Assembly (NCBI GenBank): GCA_044358835.1 | Contig: JBIKNF010000005.1 | Coordinates: forward strand, 1 to 64,000 | Source of the DNA: JAJTHC01 sp044358835 | GTDB taxonomy: Bacteria > Cyanobacteriota > Vampirovibrionia > Vampirovibrionales > JAJTHC01 | Direction: 5' to 3' | DNA: 64,000 nucleotides | Shown here: piece after piece, positions 42,859 to 51,606 of the stretch | Numbering within the stretch: position 1 is the stretch's first letter | Layout of the letters: the number at the start of each line of letters is the position of its first letter | Made by a program: the position numbers and the translations under genes | Notes under the pieces: generated by a model | Told to the model about the DNA's origin: nothing | Database searches by the model: none | The model's input: only the letters and a program-made list of their open reading frames with translations

Positions 42859-44172
42859 TTAACATCGACACCCTAGCGGATGAGCCTGAAACTCAGGAGG
42901 AACCGCAATACCCGCCCCCTTGCCTTGACCCTTTTTTGGCGCATACACGGGCGGGTAAGCCGTTTGAGGCATCACCACAGGGAACAGACGCATTCGAAGG
43001 CCTTGGCCAGAATCATACACCACGGTTAAGGAATCTTGAGGGAGCTGTTGCCATCGACTAATAGAGGCCCCTTGAACATGGCCAGAATCCGCATCATTGA
43101 GAAAGGCTTCACCGTTGGCGTAAAACTCTTTAATGTTGGTGGGTTCGCTCGCAAACACAAGGGCTGAGGCGTAGGAACGATCTTCCCCACCATAGTGGAC
43201 TTGGTACCATTGTTCATAGCCGTGCACAAAAATAAAGGTATACGCCCCGTTACTCATTACCCATGTTTTAGGCGTGTAGCGCAAGAAGTGGCTTTTTTCG
43301 TCAAACACATGGCCTTGGGCAGCATCGCTGTAGCCCCCGCCTTTAAGAAAAGGGCGCATGACTTTAGGCAGTATTTTGCCTTGAATCGCACCATAGGTTT
43401 GACTAAGCCTATGGGCGAAATACTCGAGTTGTTCAGTGTTGAAGCCGTCCCCTTTTAAGGCTGTGGCATCCAAGAAAGGGAGCACGGGGCTCAGTAAAAC
43501 ATGGAACAATTTTTCAGAATCGGTTAAAGTCGTAGGCGAAGTGCAACCGCTTGACTCACAAGCCTTCACCAAGCGAACATCCTTCACCAAGCGGGTGTAG
43601 TCTTCCGCAGAAATCTGTGTGCCGCCGTTGGCCATAAAGGCCCACGTGCCGCCTCGCAGAGCGTTCAACGTCACCACAAAGGGATGGTTATTAAAGGGGG
43701 CCACTGGGCCTGTGGTCCTTGCGCGCACATGCCCCATCAGCACAGTGCCTGTTTTGCCAAGACGAGAAACGGCGTCTTTAAACGCCACGGACGCCTGATC
43801 AAGCGGTTGAGATTGACGGTAATAAAGCCCCTTTAAAAACTGAGCATCTGCGTCAAAGCCAGCAATACCCACGCCATCAACTGTGGGCACCACGCCTTCA
43901 ACCAAGTTGGTATTCAGACTTTGCCCCGCGGTTTGATAATAAGGCTCGCTTGCATGGGATTGATGCATCAGCGAACGGCTCTGCTCTACCCAATACTGCT
44001 TGACTCGATCCGCATTTGGGGTCGTCTGCACTAGCGTCACCATACGACACGCCAAAGCCTGAGGCAATGCCCAAGCGCTCAACAACAGCAACAGCATCCC
44101 AACACGAAGGAAAACACTCGCTCCCCCGCGGCGCAGGAAGGATGCAAAAGAGAAAGCAAGGGCAGGGAACAT
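42859..44172 (-). CDS. Exported class II glutamine amidotransferase-like Ntn hydrolase
   Basis: This 437-residue protein starts at 44172, seven bases after GGAG. A signal sequence (VGMLLLLLSAWALPQALA) ends just before Cys42 in ALACRMVTLV, so cleavage at AXA would expose a catalytic N-terminal Cys. Amidotransferase class II features follow: MGHVRARTTGPVAPFNNHPF and FMANGG, where the usual HNG is ANG. The rest (KTWVMSNGAYTFIFVHGYEQ, ...) completes a 4-layer Ntn fold by inference. It resembles the YafJ-like group but is exported. The substrate is unknown. A lipoprotein reading of the same Cys is possible. Confidence 0.72.
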   Translation of the reverse strand: MFPALAFSFASFLRRGGASVFLRVGMLLLLLSAWALPQALACRMVTLVQTTPNADRVKQYWVEQSRSLMHQSHASEPYYQTAGQSLNTNLVEGVVPTVDGVGIAGFDADAQFLKGLYYRQSQPLDQASVAFKDAVSRLGKTGTVLMGHVRARTTGPVAPFNNHPFVVTLNALRGGTWAFMANGGTQISAEDYTRLVKDVRLVKACESSGCTSPTTLTDSEKLFHVLLSPVLPFLDATALKGDGFNTEQLEYFAHRLSQTYGAIQGKILPKVMRPFLKGGGYSDAAQGHVFDEKSHFLRYTPKTWVMSNGAYTFIFVHGYEQWYQVHYGGEDRSYASALVFASEPTNIKEFYANGEAFLNDADSGHVQGASISRWQQLPQDSLTVVYDSGQGLRMRLFPVVMPQTAYPPVYAPKKGQGKGAGIAVPPEFQAHPLGCRC

Positions 44173-44373
44173 AGAAGACTCCTTTACTGGTGCGTTTATT
44201 CTAGCACAAAGGGGATTCAAATGAAAAGACGCGTGGTGTGTGTGGAAAGAAAAAAAGCGCGATACGCGATTTAATCTGTGGAAGGGTATGACTAAAAAAT
44301 TTGGCCACTTCCACAGAACGCTTGTGTTTTTGATACAATAAAAACCACGATAACACAACAGACGGAAAACGAT

Positions 44374-46281
44374 ATGGCACTTCACACAGAAAAAGCAGAT
44401 GTTTTGGTTATTGGGGCAGGCCATGCAGGCATTGAAGCCGCCGTAGCCGCCGCCCGATTGGGCTGTAAAACCATTGTGCTGAGCATGAATTTAGACACCA
44501 TTGGCCAAATGAGCTGTAATCCTTCCATTGGAGGCCCCGCCAAAAGCCAGTTGGTCAAAGAAATTGACGCGTTGGGGGGTGTGATGGGGCTATGTGCCGA
44601 TGCCACCTACATTCAACTACGTATGCTCAATACGTCTAAAGGCCCTGCGGTAAGGGCGTTACGCTCTCAAAGCGACAAAGCCAAGTATCGTGATTATGCT
44701 CGTGCCTTACTAGAAGCGGAGCCGAATCTCAAATTGCGCCAAACCACTGTCCAACGCGTGGTGGTGGATTCACACCAAAACGTGCTGGGGGTGGAAGACC
44801 AGCTGGGTATTTTTTACCAAGCCCCTGCGGTGGTCGTGACCACAGGCACCTTTTTAAATGGTAAAATCTGGATCGGTGAAAATAGCTACGGGGGCGGTCG
44901 CCCTGGGGATCCCGCGGCAAAGGGGTTAACAGCGTCTTTACTGGAACTGGGGCTTGAAACAGGGCGTCTTAAAACAGGCACGCCCCCTCGTGTTGACGGG
45001 CGCACCATTGATTATAGCACCCTTGAAGAACAGCATGGAGACACGCCTCATGGCTTTTTTAGCTTCATGCCTGAACGTCCCCACCTGCCTCAAATCCCGT
45101 GCCACCTGACCCGCACCACCCCCCAAACCCATGACTTAATACGCGCCAACATTCACCGTAGCCCCATGATGCAAGGACTCATGGAAGCCGATTGTGGCCC
45201 CCGCTACTGCCCCAGTATTGAAGACAAAGTCATGCGCTTTGCTGATAAAGACACCCACCACTTGTTTATTGAACCCGAAGGCCGAAATACCTATGAAATC
45301 TACTTGCAAGGCTTTTCTTCTTGCCTGCCGTTGGATGTTCAAGTTGCGATGCTACAAACGTTACCGGGCCTAGAACGGGCGGAAATGTTGCGTCCGGCCT
45401 GTGCGGTGGAATACGATTATTTTCCTGCATTTCAGTTGACGCCCGCCTTAATGGTGAAAAAAGCCCACGGGTTGTTTTTTGCGGGGCAAATTAACGGCAC
45501 CAGTGGCTATGAAGAAGCCGCCGCACAAGGCCTTATGGCGGGCATTAACGCCAGTCGATACGTGGGCAAGCAAGCGCCCTTTGTGCTTTCGCGCGCATCA
45601 TCGTACATCGGCACGCTGATTGATGATCTCGTCACCAAAGAAATTAAAGAACCCTACCGAATGCTCACCAGTCGCAGTGAATACCGCTTGCTCCTGCGTC
45701 AAGACAACGCCGATTTACGCCTAACGGCGTTGGGACGCGACATTGGCTTGGTGCAAGGCGATCGATGGACGGTGTTTCAAGCCCGTCAAGACGCCATTGC
45801 CCAAGAACATCGCCGTTTGGCTAGCACAAAAATTAAAGCCACTGCAGAAAATAATCAACGTTTAAGCGAATCTTGTGGGGAACGTATTCAAGAAGGCACG
45901 AGTTTAGAACAGCTCTTAAAGCGCCCGATGGTGACGTATCAAACCCTTGCGCTGCTAGATCCTGCTTCTCAAACAGTGTTGCCAGACGTTCAAGAAACCC
46001 TAGAAACCGACATTAAATTTGCGGGCTACATTGGGCGTCAAACACGGGAAAATCAACGGGTGCAGAATGCCGAAAAGGTCAAGCTTCCACTACAAGTCGA
46101 TTACCACGCCATTCAACAACTGAGTTTAGAAGCCCGCGAAAAGCTCAGCAAGTTTCGCCCAGTGGATTTGGCGCAAGCCAAGCGCATTTCAGGGGTGAAC
46201 CCCAGTGATGTGCAAATTGTGCAAGTGCTTTTAAGTGCCGGTCGCTTGCCGATGCAGACGCCTACAACGTCGGTGGACTAA
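44374..46281 (+). CDS. mnmG: tRNA uridine-5-carboxymethylaminomethyl modification enzyme MnmG (GidA)
   Basis: This 635-residue FAD protein works with MnmE to modify U34 of tRNAs. The FAD site VIGAGHAGIEAAVAAARLG, the motif CNPSIGGPAKSQLVKEIDALGG (read as two parts) and TSRSEYRLLLRQDNADLRL are typical. The length is standard. It starts after GGAAAACGAT and diverges from the exported amidotransferase gene. Confidence 0.97.
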   Translation: MALHTEKADVLVIGAGHAGIEAAVAAARLGCKTIVLSMNLDTIGQMSCNPSIGGPAKSQLVKEIDALGGVMGLCADATYIQLRMLNTSKGPAVRALRSQSDKAKYRDYARALLEAEPNLKLRQTTVQRVVVDSHQNVLGVEDQLGIFYQAPAVVVTTGTFLNGKIWIGENSYGGGRPGDPAAKGLTASLLELGLETGRLKTGTPPRVDGRTIDYSTLEEQHGDTPHGFFSFMPERPHLPQIPCHLTRTTPQTHDLIRANIHRSPMMQGLMEADCGPRYCPSIEDKVMRFADKDTHHLFIEPEGRNTYEIYLQGFSSCLPLDVQVAMLQTLPGLERAEMLRPACAVEYDYFPAFQLTPALMVKKAHGLFFAGQINGTSGYEEAAAQGLMAGINASRYVGKQAPFVLSRASSYIGTLIDDLVTKEIKEPYRMLTSRSEYRLLLRQDNADLRLTALGRDIGLVQGDRWTVFQARQDAIAQEHRRLASTKIKATAENNQRLSESCGERIQEGTSLEQLLKRPMVTYQTLALLDPASQTVLPDVQETLETDIKFAGYIGRQTRENQRVQNAEKVKLPLQVDYHAIQQLSLEAREKLSKFRPVDLAQAKRISGVNPSDVQIVQVLLSAGRLPMQTPTTSVD

Positions 46282-46409
46282 GCGCTTTTCATTTGAAAAA
46301 ATCGTGCAGGTTACGCACTGGGCAAAGGGCTTAAAAATAGGGTATACTGAAAAAGAGTGGCTTTTTTGAAAACGCCTTCACACCCTCAAAAATTCCTTGA
46401 AAATCGAGT

Positions 46410-46577
46410 AAAAAATAGACTTTCGTGTGTCAAAAATCGAGTTTTGTGGACAGAAATCGGACTTTTGTGGCCAAAAAACAGACTTTCATGGCCAGAAATC
46501 GGACTTTCATGGCCAAAAAACCGACTTTCGTGGCCAAAAATTAGACTTTCGTGGGCCAAAAATCGACTTTCCGTCAC
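46410..46577. repeat. Tandem repeat, about eight 21-bp units
   Basis: Units of 20-22 bases, each like AAAAATCGACTTTCGTGGCC, follow mnmG with small differences between units. Because the period is near 21, reading frames stay open on both strands with a 7-residue repeat (WPKNRLS on plus, FGHESRF on minus). It may be a protein-binding array or a source of expansion. A TATACT box at 46343 precedes it. It sits between the stop of mnmG and the 3' end of hisF. Confidence 0.75.
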
Positions 46578-46648
46578 ACGAAATTAGGCTCTTTCTTTAC
46601 ATCTGGCCTGTTCTCAACACGTCGCAGGCCGTCGAAGTATTTGTTGAC

Positions 46649-47437
46649 CTACACCCGTAAAGGAAGACCCGCTTCTACCAACACGTGTTTTAAATCCTGA
46701 ATATGCCAATGCCCGTCGTGAAAAATCGTGGCGGCTAAGGCGGCATCGGCATGGCCGTCGAAAAAGGCTTGAATAAAGCTTTCAGGCCCAGAAGCCCCAC
46801 CACTGGCAATAATCGGAACAGGCAAGGCATCGGCCAATTGGCGATTGAGGGCGTTGTCAAACCCATCGCCCGTGCCGTCTCGATCAAACGAAGTGAGCAG
46901 AATTTCCCCCGCCCCTAGTGAAACGGCCATTTTCGCCCAATTAAGGGCGTCTAGGCCTGTTTTTTCACGCCCGCCTTTGACCAAAACATCCCAACTGCTT
47001 CGGCCATCTACCAGGTGTTCAGCCCGCTTGGCATCAATCGCCAAAACACAGCATTGACGCCCACAACGCGTGGCAATTTCTTCAATCAACTGAGGATTTT
47101 TAACCGCTGCACTGTTAATGGAAACTTTGTCAGCGCCCGCTTCAAGCAAGGCCAGCACCTGTTCTAGGGAAGAAATCCCCCCCCCCACGGTAAAGGGAAT
47201 ACGCAAGTCATGGGCAATGCGTTTAACGAGTTTTACAAGGGTTTGACGCCCTTCGTGACTGGCTGAAATGTCCAAAAACACGAGCTCATCAGCGCCTTGG
47301 GCCTCATAGGCCAAGGCCATTTCAACGGGGTCTCCAATGTCTCGAAGGCCTTGAAATTTCACGCCTTTAACGGTGCGTCCGTTGGAATCGACATCCAAAC
47401 ACGGAATAATTCGCTTACAAAATCCTTGATGACGCAT
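46649..47437 (-). CDS. hisF: Imidazole glycerol phosphate synthase subunit HisF
   Basis: This 262-residue TIM-barrel cyclase makes imidazole glycerol phosphate and AICAR in histidine synthesis. RIIPCLDVDSNG with the catalytic Asp, LDISASHEGR, TVGGGISSLEQV and SFDRDGTGDGFD with the second Asp are all present. The Gly tract is encoded by nine G. No other his genes are nearby. It lies 31 bases after an LptC-like gene on the same strand, perhaps one transcript. Confidence 0.96.
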   Translation of the reverse strand: MRHQGFCKRIIPCLDVDSNGRTVKGVKFQGLRDIGDPVEMALAYEAQGADELVFLDISASHEGRQTLVKLVKRIAHDLRIPFTVGGGISSLEQVLALLEAGADKVSINSAAVKNPQLIEEIATRCGRQCCVLAIDAKRAEHLVDGRSSWDVLVKGGREKTGLDALNWAKMAVSLGAGEILLTSFDRDGTGDGFDNALNRQLADALPVPIIASGGASGPESFIQAFFDGHADAALAATIFHDGHWHIQDLKHVLVEAGLPLRV

Positions 47438-47468
47438 AACTTTCCTTACCCCGACGGGGGATGTTACA

Positions 47469-47966
47469 TTAGGGAAATACAGTGACTTTGGAACGCCCCT
47501 TGAGGCTCAATACTTCAGTGGTGGCGTTGTATTGCGCAAACGGGGCTTCTAAAATCAGTACATTTTTAGCGTTACCCCCACCTTGACTTTCCAAACGCCC
47601 GCGAACCCCCTTGAGCAACAATTGCTTTTGGGAACGATCTTCATAAATGCCCGCATCACTTTGAATGAACCACGTATTTTGACCCACCGTGCTAAGGGCC
47701 AGTTGAATGCCTTTGGCGTAGGTGAGGGTTTCATCCCCAGCGAGAATGGCGCGAACATAGCCCTGCCATTGCGTGAGTACTGGTTTAAGTAGGGGGCTGG
47801 CGGTTGTTAAATCCACGAGTATTTCTTGGCTCGCGGGGCGGGGGGGGAGGGCTTTGGGGGTCTGCCACCGCTTCCAAGCAGGAATCCCTACCCACAGCAC
47901 CATGCTCACGGCCAACACAGTGATCAGACCAAGCATAAAGGGTGAGTTTAAACGAACGTGAGGCAT
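47469..47966 (-). CDS. LptC-like membrane-anchored protein
   Basis: This 165-residue protein has one N-terminal membrane helix (FMLGLITVLAVSMVLWVGIPAW) and a periplasmic beta domain. The pattern W-F-I-x-S-D-A-G-I-Y followed by LLLKGVRGRL and a final LEAPFAQYNATTEVLSL matches LptC, which bridges the LPS transporter to LptA. Similarity is moderate and by eye. It supports an outer membrane with lipopolysaccharide-like lipids. Confidence 0.65.
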   Translation of the reverse strand: MPHVRLNSPFMLGLITVLAVSMVLWVGIPAWKRWQTPKALPPRPASQEILVDLTTASPLLKPVLTQWQGYVRAILAGDETLTYAKGIQLALSTVGQNTWFIQSDAGIYEDRSQKQLLLKGVRGRLESQGGGNAKNVLILEAPFAQYNATTEVLSLKGRSKVTVFP

Positions 47967-48145
47967 AAAAACTTTCTAGCAATTTTACCCTCTTTTAAAG
48001 GAAAGGGGACAGGATTTAGTTTACAGCCTAGCACAAATCCACTTAAAAAAGGAGCTTTTCAACCTTTTCCATTGTGCTTCTTTAAAATACTTTACACTTA
48101 TGAAAGAAAATCCTTACCCAAACTATTTTCAAAGGACGCCTGCCC

Positions 48146-48499
48146 ATGATGAGCCTTGACCAAGACGGCATTCACAAACACCCCTTCAACATTACCAACT
48201 TAGAAGAAATTCCCGGTAAAAAAATCAAGCATCACTATGGCTTGGTGTCGGGTTCAATTGTGCGTTCGCGCAACATTTTTGCCGACTGGGCCGCGGGGTT
48301 TAAAAGCATCATTGGCGGAGAGTTGCCCATGTACACGCGTTTACTGAATACATCGCGTAATGAAGCCATTCAACGCATGATTACCCAAGCCGAGTTTATG
48401 GGCGCCAATGCGGTGACCAACGTTCGTTTTTCAACGTCAGATGTCGCCCAAGGCGCGGCGGAAATTTATGTCTACGGAACGGCCGTTTTTGTGGAATAG
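48146..48499 (+). CDS. YbjQ-like (DUF74) protein
   Basis: This 117-residue protein has the YbjQ core: GLVSGSIVRSRNIFADWAAG, LNTSRNEAIQRMITQAEFMGANAVTNVRF and a final VYGTAVFVE. Such proteins form small oligomeric rings of unknown role; a heavy-metal link is debated. The gene is the first of a three-gene set ending with an M48 protease. AAGGA precedes the ATG. Confidence 0.85.
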   Translation: MMSLDQDGIHKHPFNITNLEEIPGKKIKHHYGLVSGSIVRSRNIFADWAAGFKSIIGGELPMYTRLLNTSRNEAIQRMITQAEFMGANAVTNVRFSTSDVAQGAAEIYVYGTAVFVE

Positions 48500-48541
48500 C
48501 CCCATTCGCGTTGAAGTGAACTTGAGAAAGAAACGTCCCTT

Positions 48542-49093
48542 ATGAATGGTTTAGTCACTGCCTACTTGCAAAATCACGAACTGTTAATCGGTAGCGTCTT
48601 GCTTGTGGTGGGTTACATTGTGGGCACGTTGTTTCAACGCAACCATTTGCGTTCCATTCAAGAACGAGAGGCCTTTTTCTTTAAATTGCCTGCGGTCACC
48701 ATGAAGTTAAAATCCTTTGTGCCAGAACCGTATTACGATCAAATCGATTCAGCGCGCATGGTGGTGGGATCTGTGGTGATTACGCCGGATTATTTTCGTT
48801 ATTTTTTAAGCGGTATTTTTGACGTTCTCGGCGGTAAGGTGAAGTCTTACGAAAGCATTGTGGATCGTGCCAGACGCGAAGCCATTTTACGCATGAAAGA
48901 ATCGGCCCCGATGGCGGATATCATCGTAAACACCCGCTTGCAGATGGATACCCTACAACCGCCTATTCCCAATATGCCGATTCGCCCTTTGGCCGTCTAT
49001 GCTTACGGGACGGCCGTTCGCCTAAAAAAAGCCCCCTTTCCCAAGGGGGAAGACCAAGGCATTCGCTTGCCTGAAGGGAATCTAATTTTATGA
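48542..49093 (+). CDS. Membrane-anchored YbjQ-like protein
   Basis: This 183-residue protein has an N-terminal membrane helix (LLIGSVLLVVGYIVGTLFQ) and a C-terminal YbjQ-type domain (ARMVVGSVVITPDYFRYF, ARREAILRMKESAPMADIIVNTRL, VYAYGTAVRL). It is a divergent paralog of the preceding gene, likely from a duplication. It overlaps the M48 protease gene by 4 bp (ATGA). Confidence 0.8.
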   Translation: MNGLVTAYLQNHELLIGSVLLVVGYIVGTLFQRNHLRSIQEREAFFFKLPAVTMKLKSFVPEPYYDQIDSARMVVGSVVITPDYFRYFLSGIFDVLGGKVKSYESIVDRARREAILRMKESAPMADIIVNTRLQMDTLQPPIPNMPIRPLAVYAYGTAVRLKKAPFPKGEDQGIRLPEGNLIL

Positions 49094-49920
49094 GCGAACG
49101 CGATGAACACCCGCCTTTAACACCACACATGCCCCAGAATAAAACGGGCTATACCCCCATGCCTGAATCCATTAACGCCACGCCTGAACCCGCGTTATGG
49201 ATGTTTACTAAATATGTGTTGAGCATTGTGTTTGGGGTGGCGATTTTGTTTTGGGTGTTGACCGAAGGGCTGGCCTATTTGGTGCCATACTTACCGCCTG
49301 AATCGGAACAATGGTTAAGGCCCATTGGGGAAGAATACCTTAAACAACAAGTTAAGAAAAATGAAATCACCACGGACGCTAACTACGAAGTGATGTTAAA
49401 AGATTTGACGTCGCATTTGCCCACGGCTCCATTGGTTGAAATGCGGGTGTATAAGGGCTTGGGGGATACCATTAACGCCTATGCCTTACCGGGTGGAAAA
49501 ATCGTGTTGTACGATGCGTTGATGCGTCAACTGGATGATGTGGATGCCCGTCGCTTTGTGCTGGCCCATGAAATGGGGCATGTGTACCATCGCCATGCCA
49601 TTCAAGCAATGGGTAAAAGCGTCATTTACGCCACTTTACTCATGCCTGTGGCGATTGTGTTTCCTCAACTGGCGGGTTCTATAACCAGTTTGTTGAATGT
49701 GTCTACCATGCAGCATAGCCAAGCCAAAGAGCTTGAGGCAGATCGCTATGCGGTGATGCTGTTGCAGGCGTCGAACTATGATGCTCACGCAGGGGTGAAG
49801 GTCTTTCAGTTATTTGAAAAAAGCACCAAGAACGTCAAAACGCCCGAGTTCCTTCGCACGCACCCGCCAGATGCCGCCCGCATTGCTCAAATTGAAGCAC
49901 TCACAGGGTCACATTCTTAA
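49090..49920 (+). CDS. M48 family membrane-associated metalloprotease
   Basis: This 276-residue protein has one N-terminal membrane helix (FTKYVLSIVFGVAILFWVL) and the zinc site HEMGHVYHRHA with a downstream Glu in AKELEADRYAVMLL. It resembles the HtpX/Oma1/BepA group. The preceding genes encode YbjQ-like proteins, so all three may act together at the membrane in quality control. The C-terminus carries FLRTHPPDAARIAQIEAL, typical for M48. Confidence 0.92.
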   Translation: MSERDEHPPLTPHMPQNKTGYTPMPESINATPEPALWMFTKYVLSIVFGVAILFWVLTEGLAYLVPYLPPESEQWLRPIGEEYLKQQVKKNEITTDANYEVMLKDLTSHLPTAPLVEMRVYKGLGDTINAYALPGGKIVLYDALMRQLDDVDARRFVLAHEMGHVYHRHAIQAMGKSVIYATLLMPVAIVFPQLAGSITSLLNVSTMQHSQAKELEADRYAVMLLQASNYDAHAGVKVFQLFEKSTKNVKTPEFLRTHPPDAARIAQIEALTGSHS

Positions 49921-49925
49921 AACGC

Positions 49926-49963
49926 ATTTATAGTGTTCGAAAGATGAAACAGGCGATGAGGCT
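49926..49963 (+). repeat. Fragment of the dispersed element (copy D)
   Basis: These 38 bases are identical to the left arm of copy C (36740-36777). They stop exactly at the stop codon of the next gene (49964), with the rest of the element missing. It looks like a truncated copy or a recombination remnant. Confidence 0.75.
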
Positions 49964-51322
49964 TTAGGAAAGGCGATTAAGTTCTTCCTGGCAAAAGCGA
50001 ATGGCTTCGGTGACATCGCTTTTATATTGCGCTTCAATCGTACCTTCAATACGCGTAAGCAACTGCAACGACTTTTGAAGATCCGCCTTATAACTGTTGT
50101 GGTAAGGCCCGCGTTGTTCGGCGCGTTTAATGGTCAATACCGCTAAATCATACACCTTTAAGGGGTCTTTGTCGTTCGGCTTAACGGCCTTTTCATACAG
50201 GGCAACAGCCTTTTCATAGTTCTTTAATTTGGCGTTGCATAAGCCCGCCAGTAAGTAAGCATCGGTGTTGTTGGGGTCGTTATTCATGGCGACCATAAGT
50301 TTTGCCAAGGCTTCTGAATACTGCTGTTTTTTAAAGAGCTGTTGGGCCATCAACAAATGGGCTGCTCCAATACGGGTGCTGGCCATGGTGATCGAAGCGT
50401 CGTTGGTGGTAGTGGGGGTGGTTTGATACAACCGTTTCATCGTGGCAAGATCTCGAGCCGTCAACTGCTGTTGCTTGCCGGATGCTTGCCAATACATCAC
50501 ATCTTCTTCATGGGGGCTATGCCCATGCACCCCTAAAACATGGCCAAATTCATGCACAATGGTGAAGTACAAGGTTTCGGTGTCTAGCACTTGGCCTGAA
50601 GGGGTGTGGGTGGCCAACACCAAATCTGCCAAAACCAGCTTGCCCCCAAGCACGATGTTGGGACTTTCGCCAATACGGTTATGTTCCAGCGTATGCTTCC
50701 ATTTAACGCGAATATCCGACTGTTTTTCACTAGCCACCAAGCGAAACTGCAAGCGAGGTTCCGCTTTCTTCCATTCGTTAATGGCTTTTAGCACGAAGTT
50801 TTGATACTCAGGCAAGCGTTGTTTGAATTCAGCGGGGGGGGGTTGAATATAGACGCACAAGGGCATTCTGGCGATGTTCCAACGAATAATGTTGCCGGGG
50901 GTAATGGCGTAATCAAAGTAATCGCTGCTGGAAGTGGGTTTTTGAGTCGGGGATTTGCTGGCTTGCCATTGCGTGATTTGTCCTTTTTGAGAGATAAGAC
51001 TTAAGACTTGAGTGGCGGTCGGCCGTAGGGTATGGTTGTTCGGCAAGCGAGAGACAAGGACTTGTAAACGTTTTTGGGCGTCAGTGGTTTTGCCCAGCTT
51101 GGCTTCAATCAAGGCGAGTGTGACGTGTGAACGGGCTTGTTCGTCCAAGGTATTGCTTTGGGCAACGGCGTCTTTGGCGAGATTTTCAGCCAAGTTGGTT
51201 TGCCCTGCTTTGAGATACAGCGTCGCGCGTTTGGCGAGTTCTTCGGCTTGCGTCCCAGCGAAAGCCCAGTGCGTGAGCATTGGACTCAAGAGACAAGTAA
51301 CCACGAATAAACGCCAAAACAT
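49964..51322 (-). CDS. Matrixin-like secreted metalloprotease with TPR repeats
   Basis: This 452-residue protein has a signal peptide (LFVVTCLLSPMLTHWAFAG) and a central metzincin domain: HEFGHVLGVHGHS, an extended zinc site, and a Met-turn DVMYW. N- and C-terminal helical regions look like TPR repeats (AEELAKRATLYLKAGQTNLAE, EALAKLMVAMNNDPNNTDAYLL). The start at 51322 follows AAAGGG; a 40-codon extension upstream is unlikely. The family digests proteins outside the cytoplasm; substrate unknown. Confidence 0.85.
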   Translation of the reverse strand: MFWRLFVVTCLLSPMLTHWAFAGTQAEELAKRATLYLKAGQTNLAENLAKDAVAQSNTLDEQARSHVTLALIEAKLGKTTDAQKRLQVLVSRLPNNHTLRPTATQVLSLISQKGQITQWQASKSPTQKPTSSSDYFDYAITPGNIIRWNIARMPLCVYIQPPPAEFKQRLPEYQNFVLKAINEWKKAEPRLQFRLVASEKQSDIRVKWKHTLEHNRIGESPNIVLGGKLVLADLVLATHTPSGQVLDTETLYFTIVHEFGHVLGVHGHSPHEEDVMYWQASGKQQQLTARDLATMKRLYQTTPTTTNDASITMASTRIGAAHLLMAQQLFKKQQYSEALAKLMVAMNNDPNNTDAYLLAGLCNAKLKNYEKAVALYEKAVKPNDKDPLKVYDLAVLTIKRAEQRGPYHNSYKADLQKSLQLLTRIEGTIEAQYKSDVTEAIRFCQEELNRLS

Positions 51323-51394
51323 AAGCGACCCTTTCCTTGACAAAGGGAAATATGCTACAGCTTCGTAATGGCGGAGGTGTTTCTTGAAAAACTC

Positions 51395-51418
51395 GTTACA
51401 TTCGTAACCAAATGTAAC
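51395..51418. promoter_or_regulatory. Cluster of GTTACA/GTAAC half-sites
   Basis: GTTACA (51395-51400), GTAAC (51404-51408) and TGTAAC (51413-51418) lie about 75-95 bp upstream of the metalloprotease gene. The half-sites match those near the pilin-like and pilT genes and may form an operator. Confidence 0.4.
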
Positions 51419-51606
51419 AGTTTCGCACAACGTCTTCCGCACATTTTTTTATTAGGGTGGATGCTTTCTTTTTTATTAAAGCAAGCGTCTGTGACCACTT
51501 GCATTGATACTTGCTATACTAGGCCAACGAACCCGTTGGCTTTTTCTTTTGCGTGAGATTCTTAAGCCAGTTTAAGGAGTTGGGGTTTACTGTTTACGAA
51601 TAAGCC

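Noticed and set aside
42840..43061. 73-codon plus-strand frame
   Set aside because: It lies opposite the 3' end of the exported amidotransferase gene and has no family features.
44173..44424. 84-codon N-terminal extension of the amidotransferase
   Set aside because: It would overlap mnmG and has no ribosome site; the internal ATG has a good SD and a signal peptide.
46410..46577. CRISPR array
   Set aside because: Units are adjacent with no unique spacers and no cas genes are near.
46357..46587. Plus-strand 76-codon and minus-strand 63-codon frames over the 21-bp repeat
   Set aside because: Both result from the 21-bp period; neither has a ribosome site or resemblance to a protein family.
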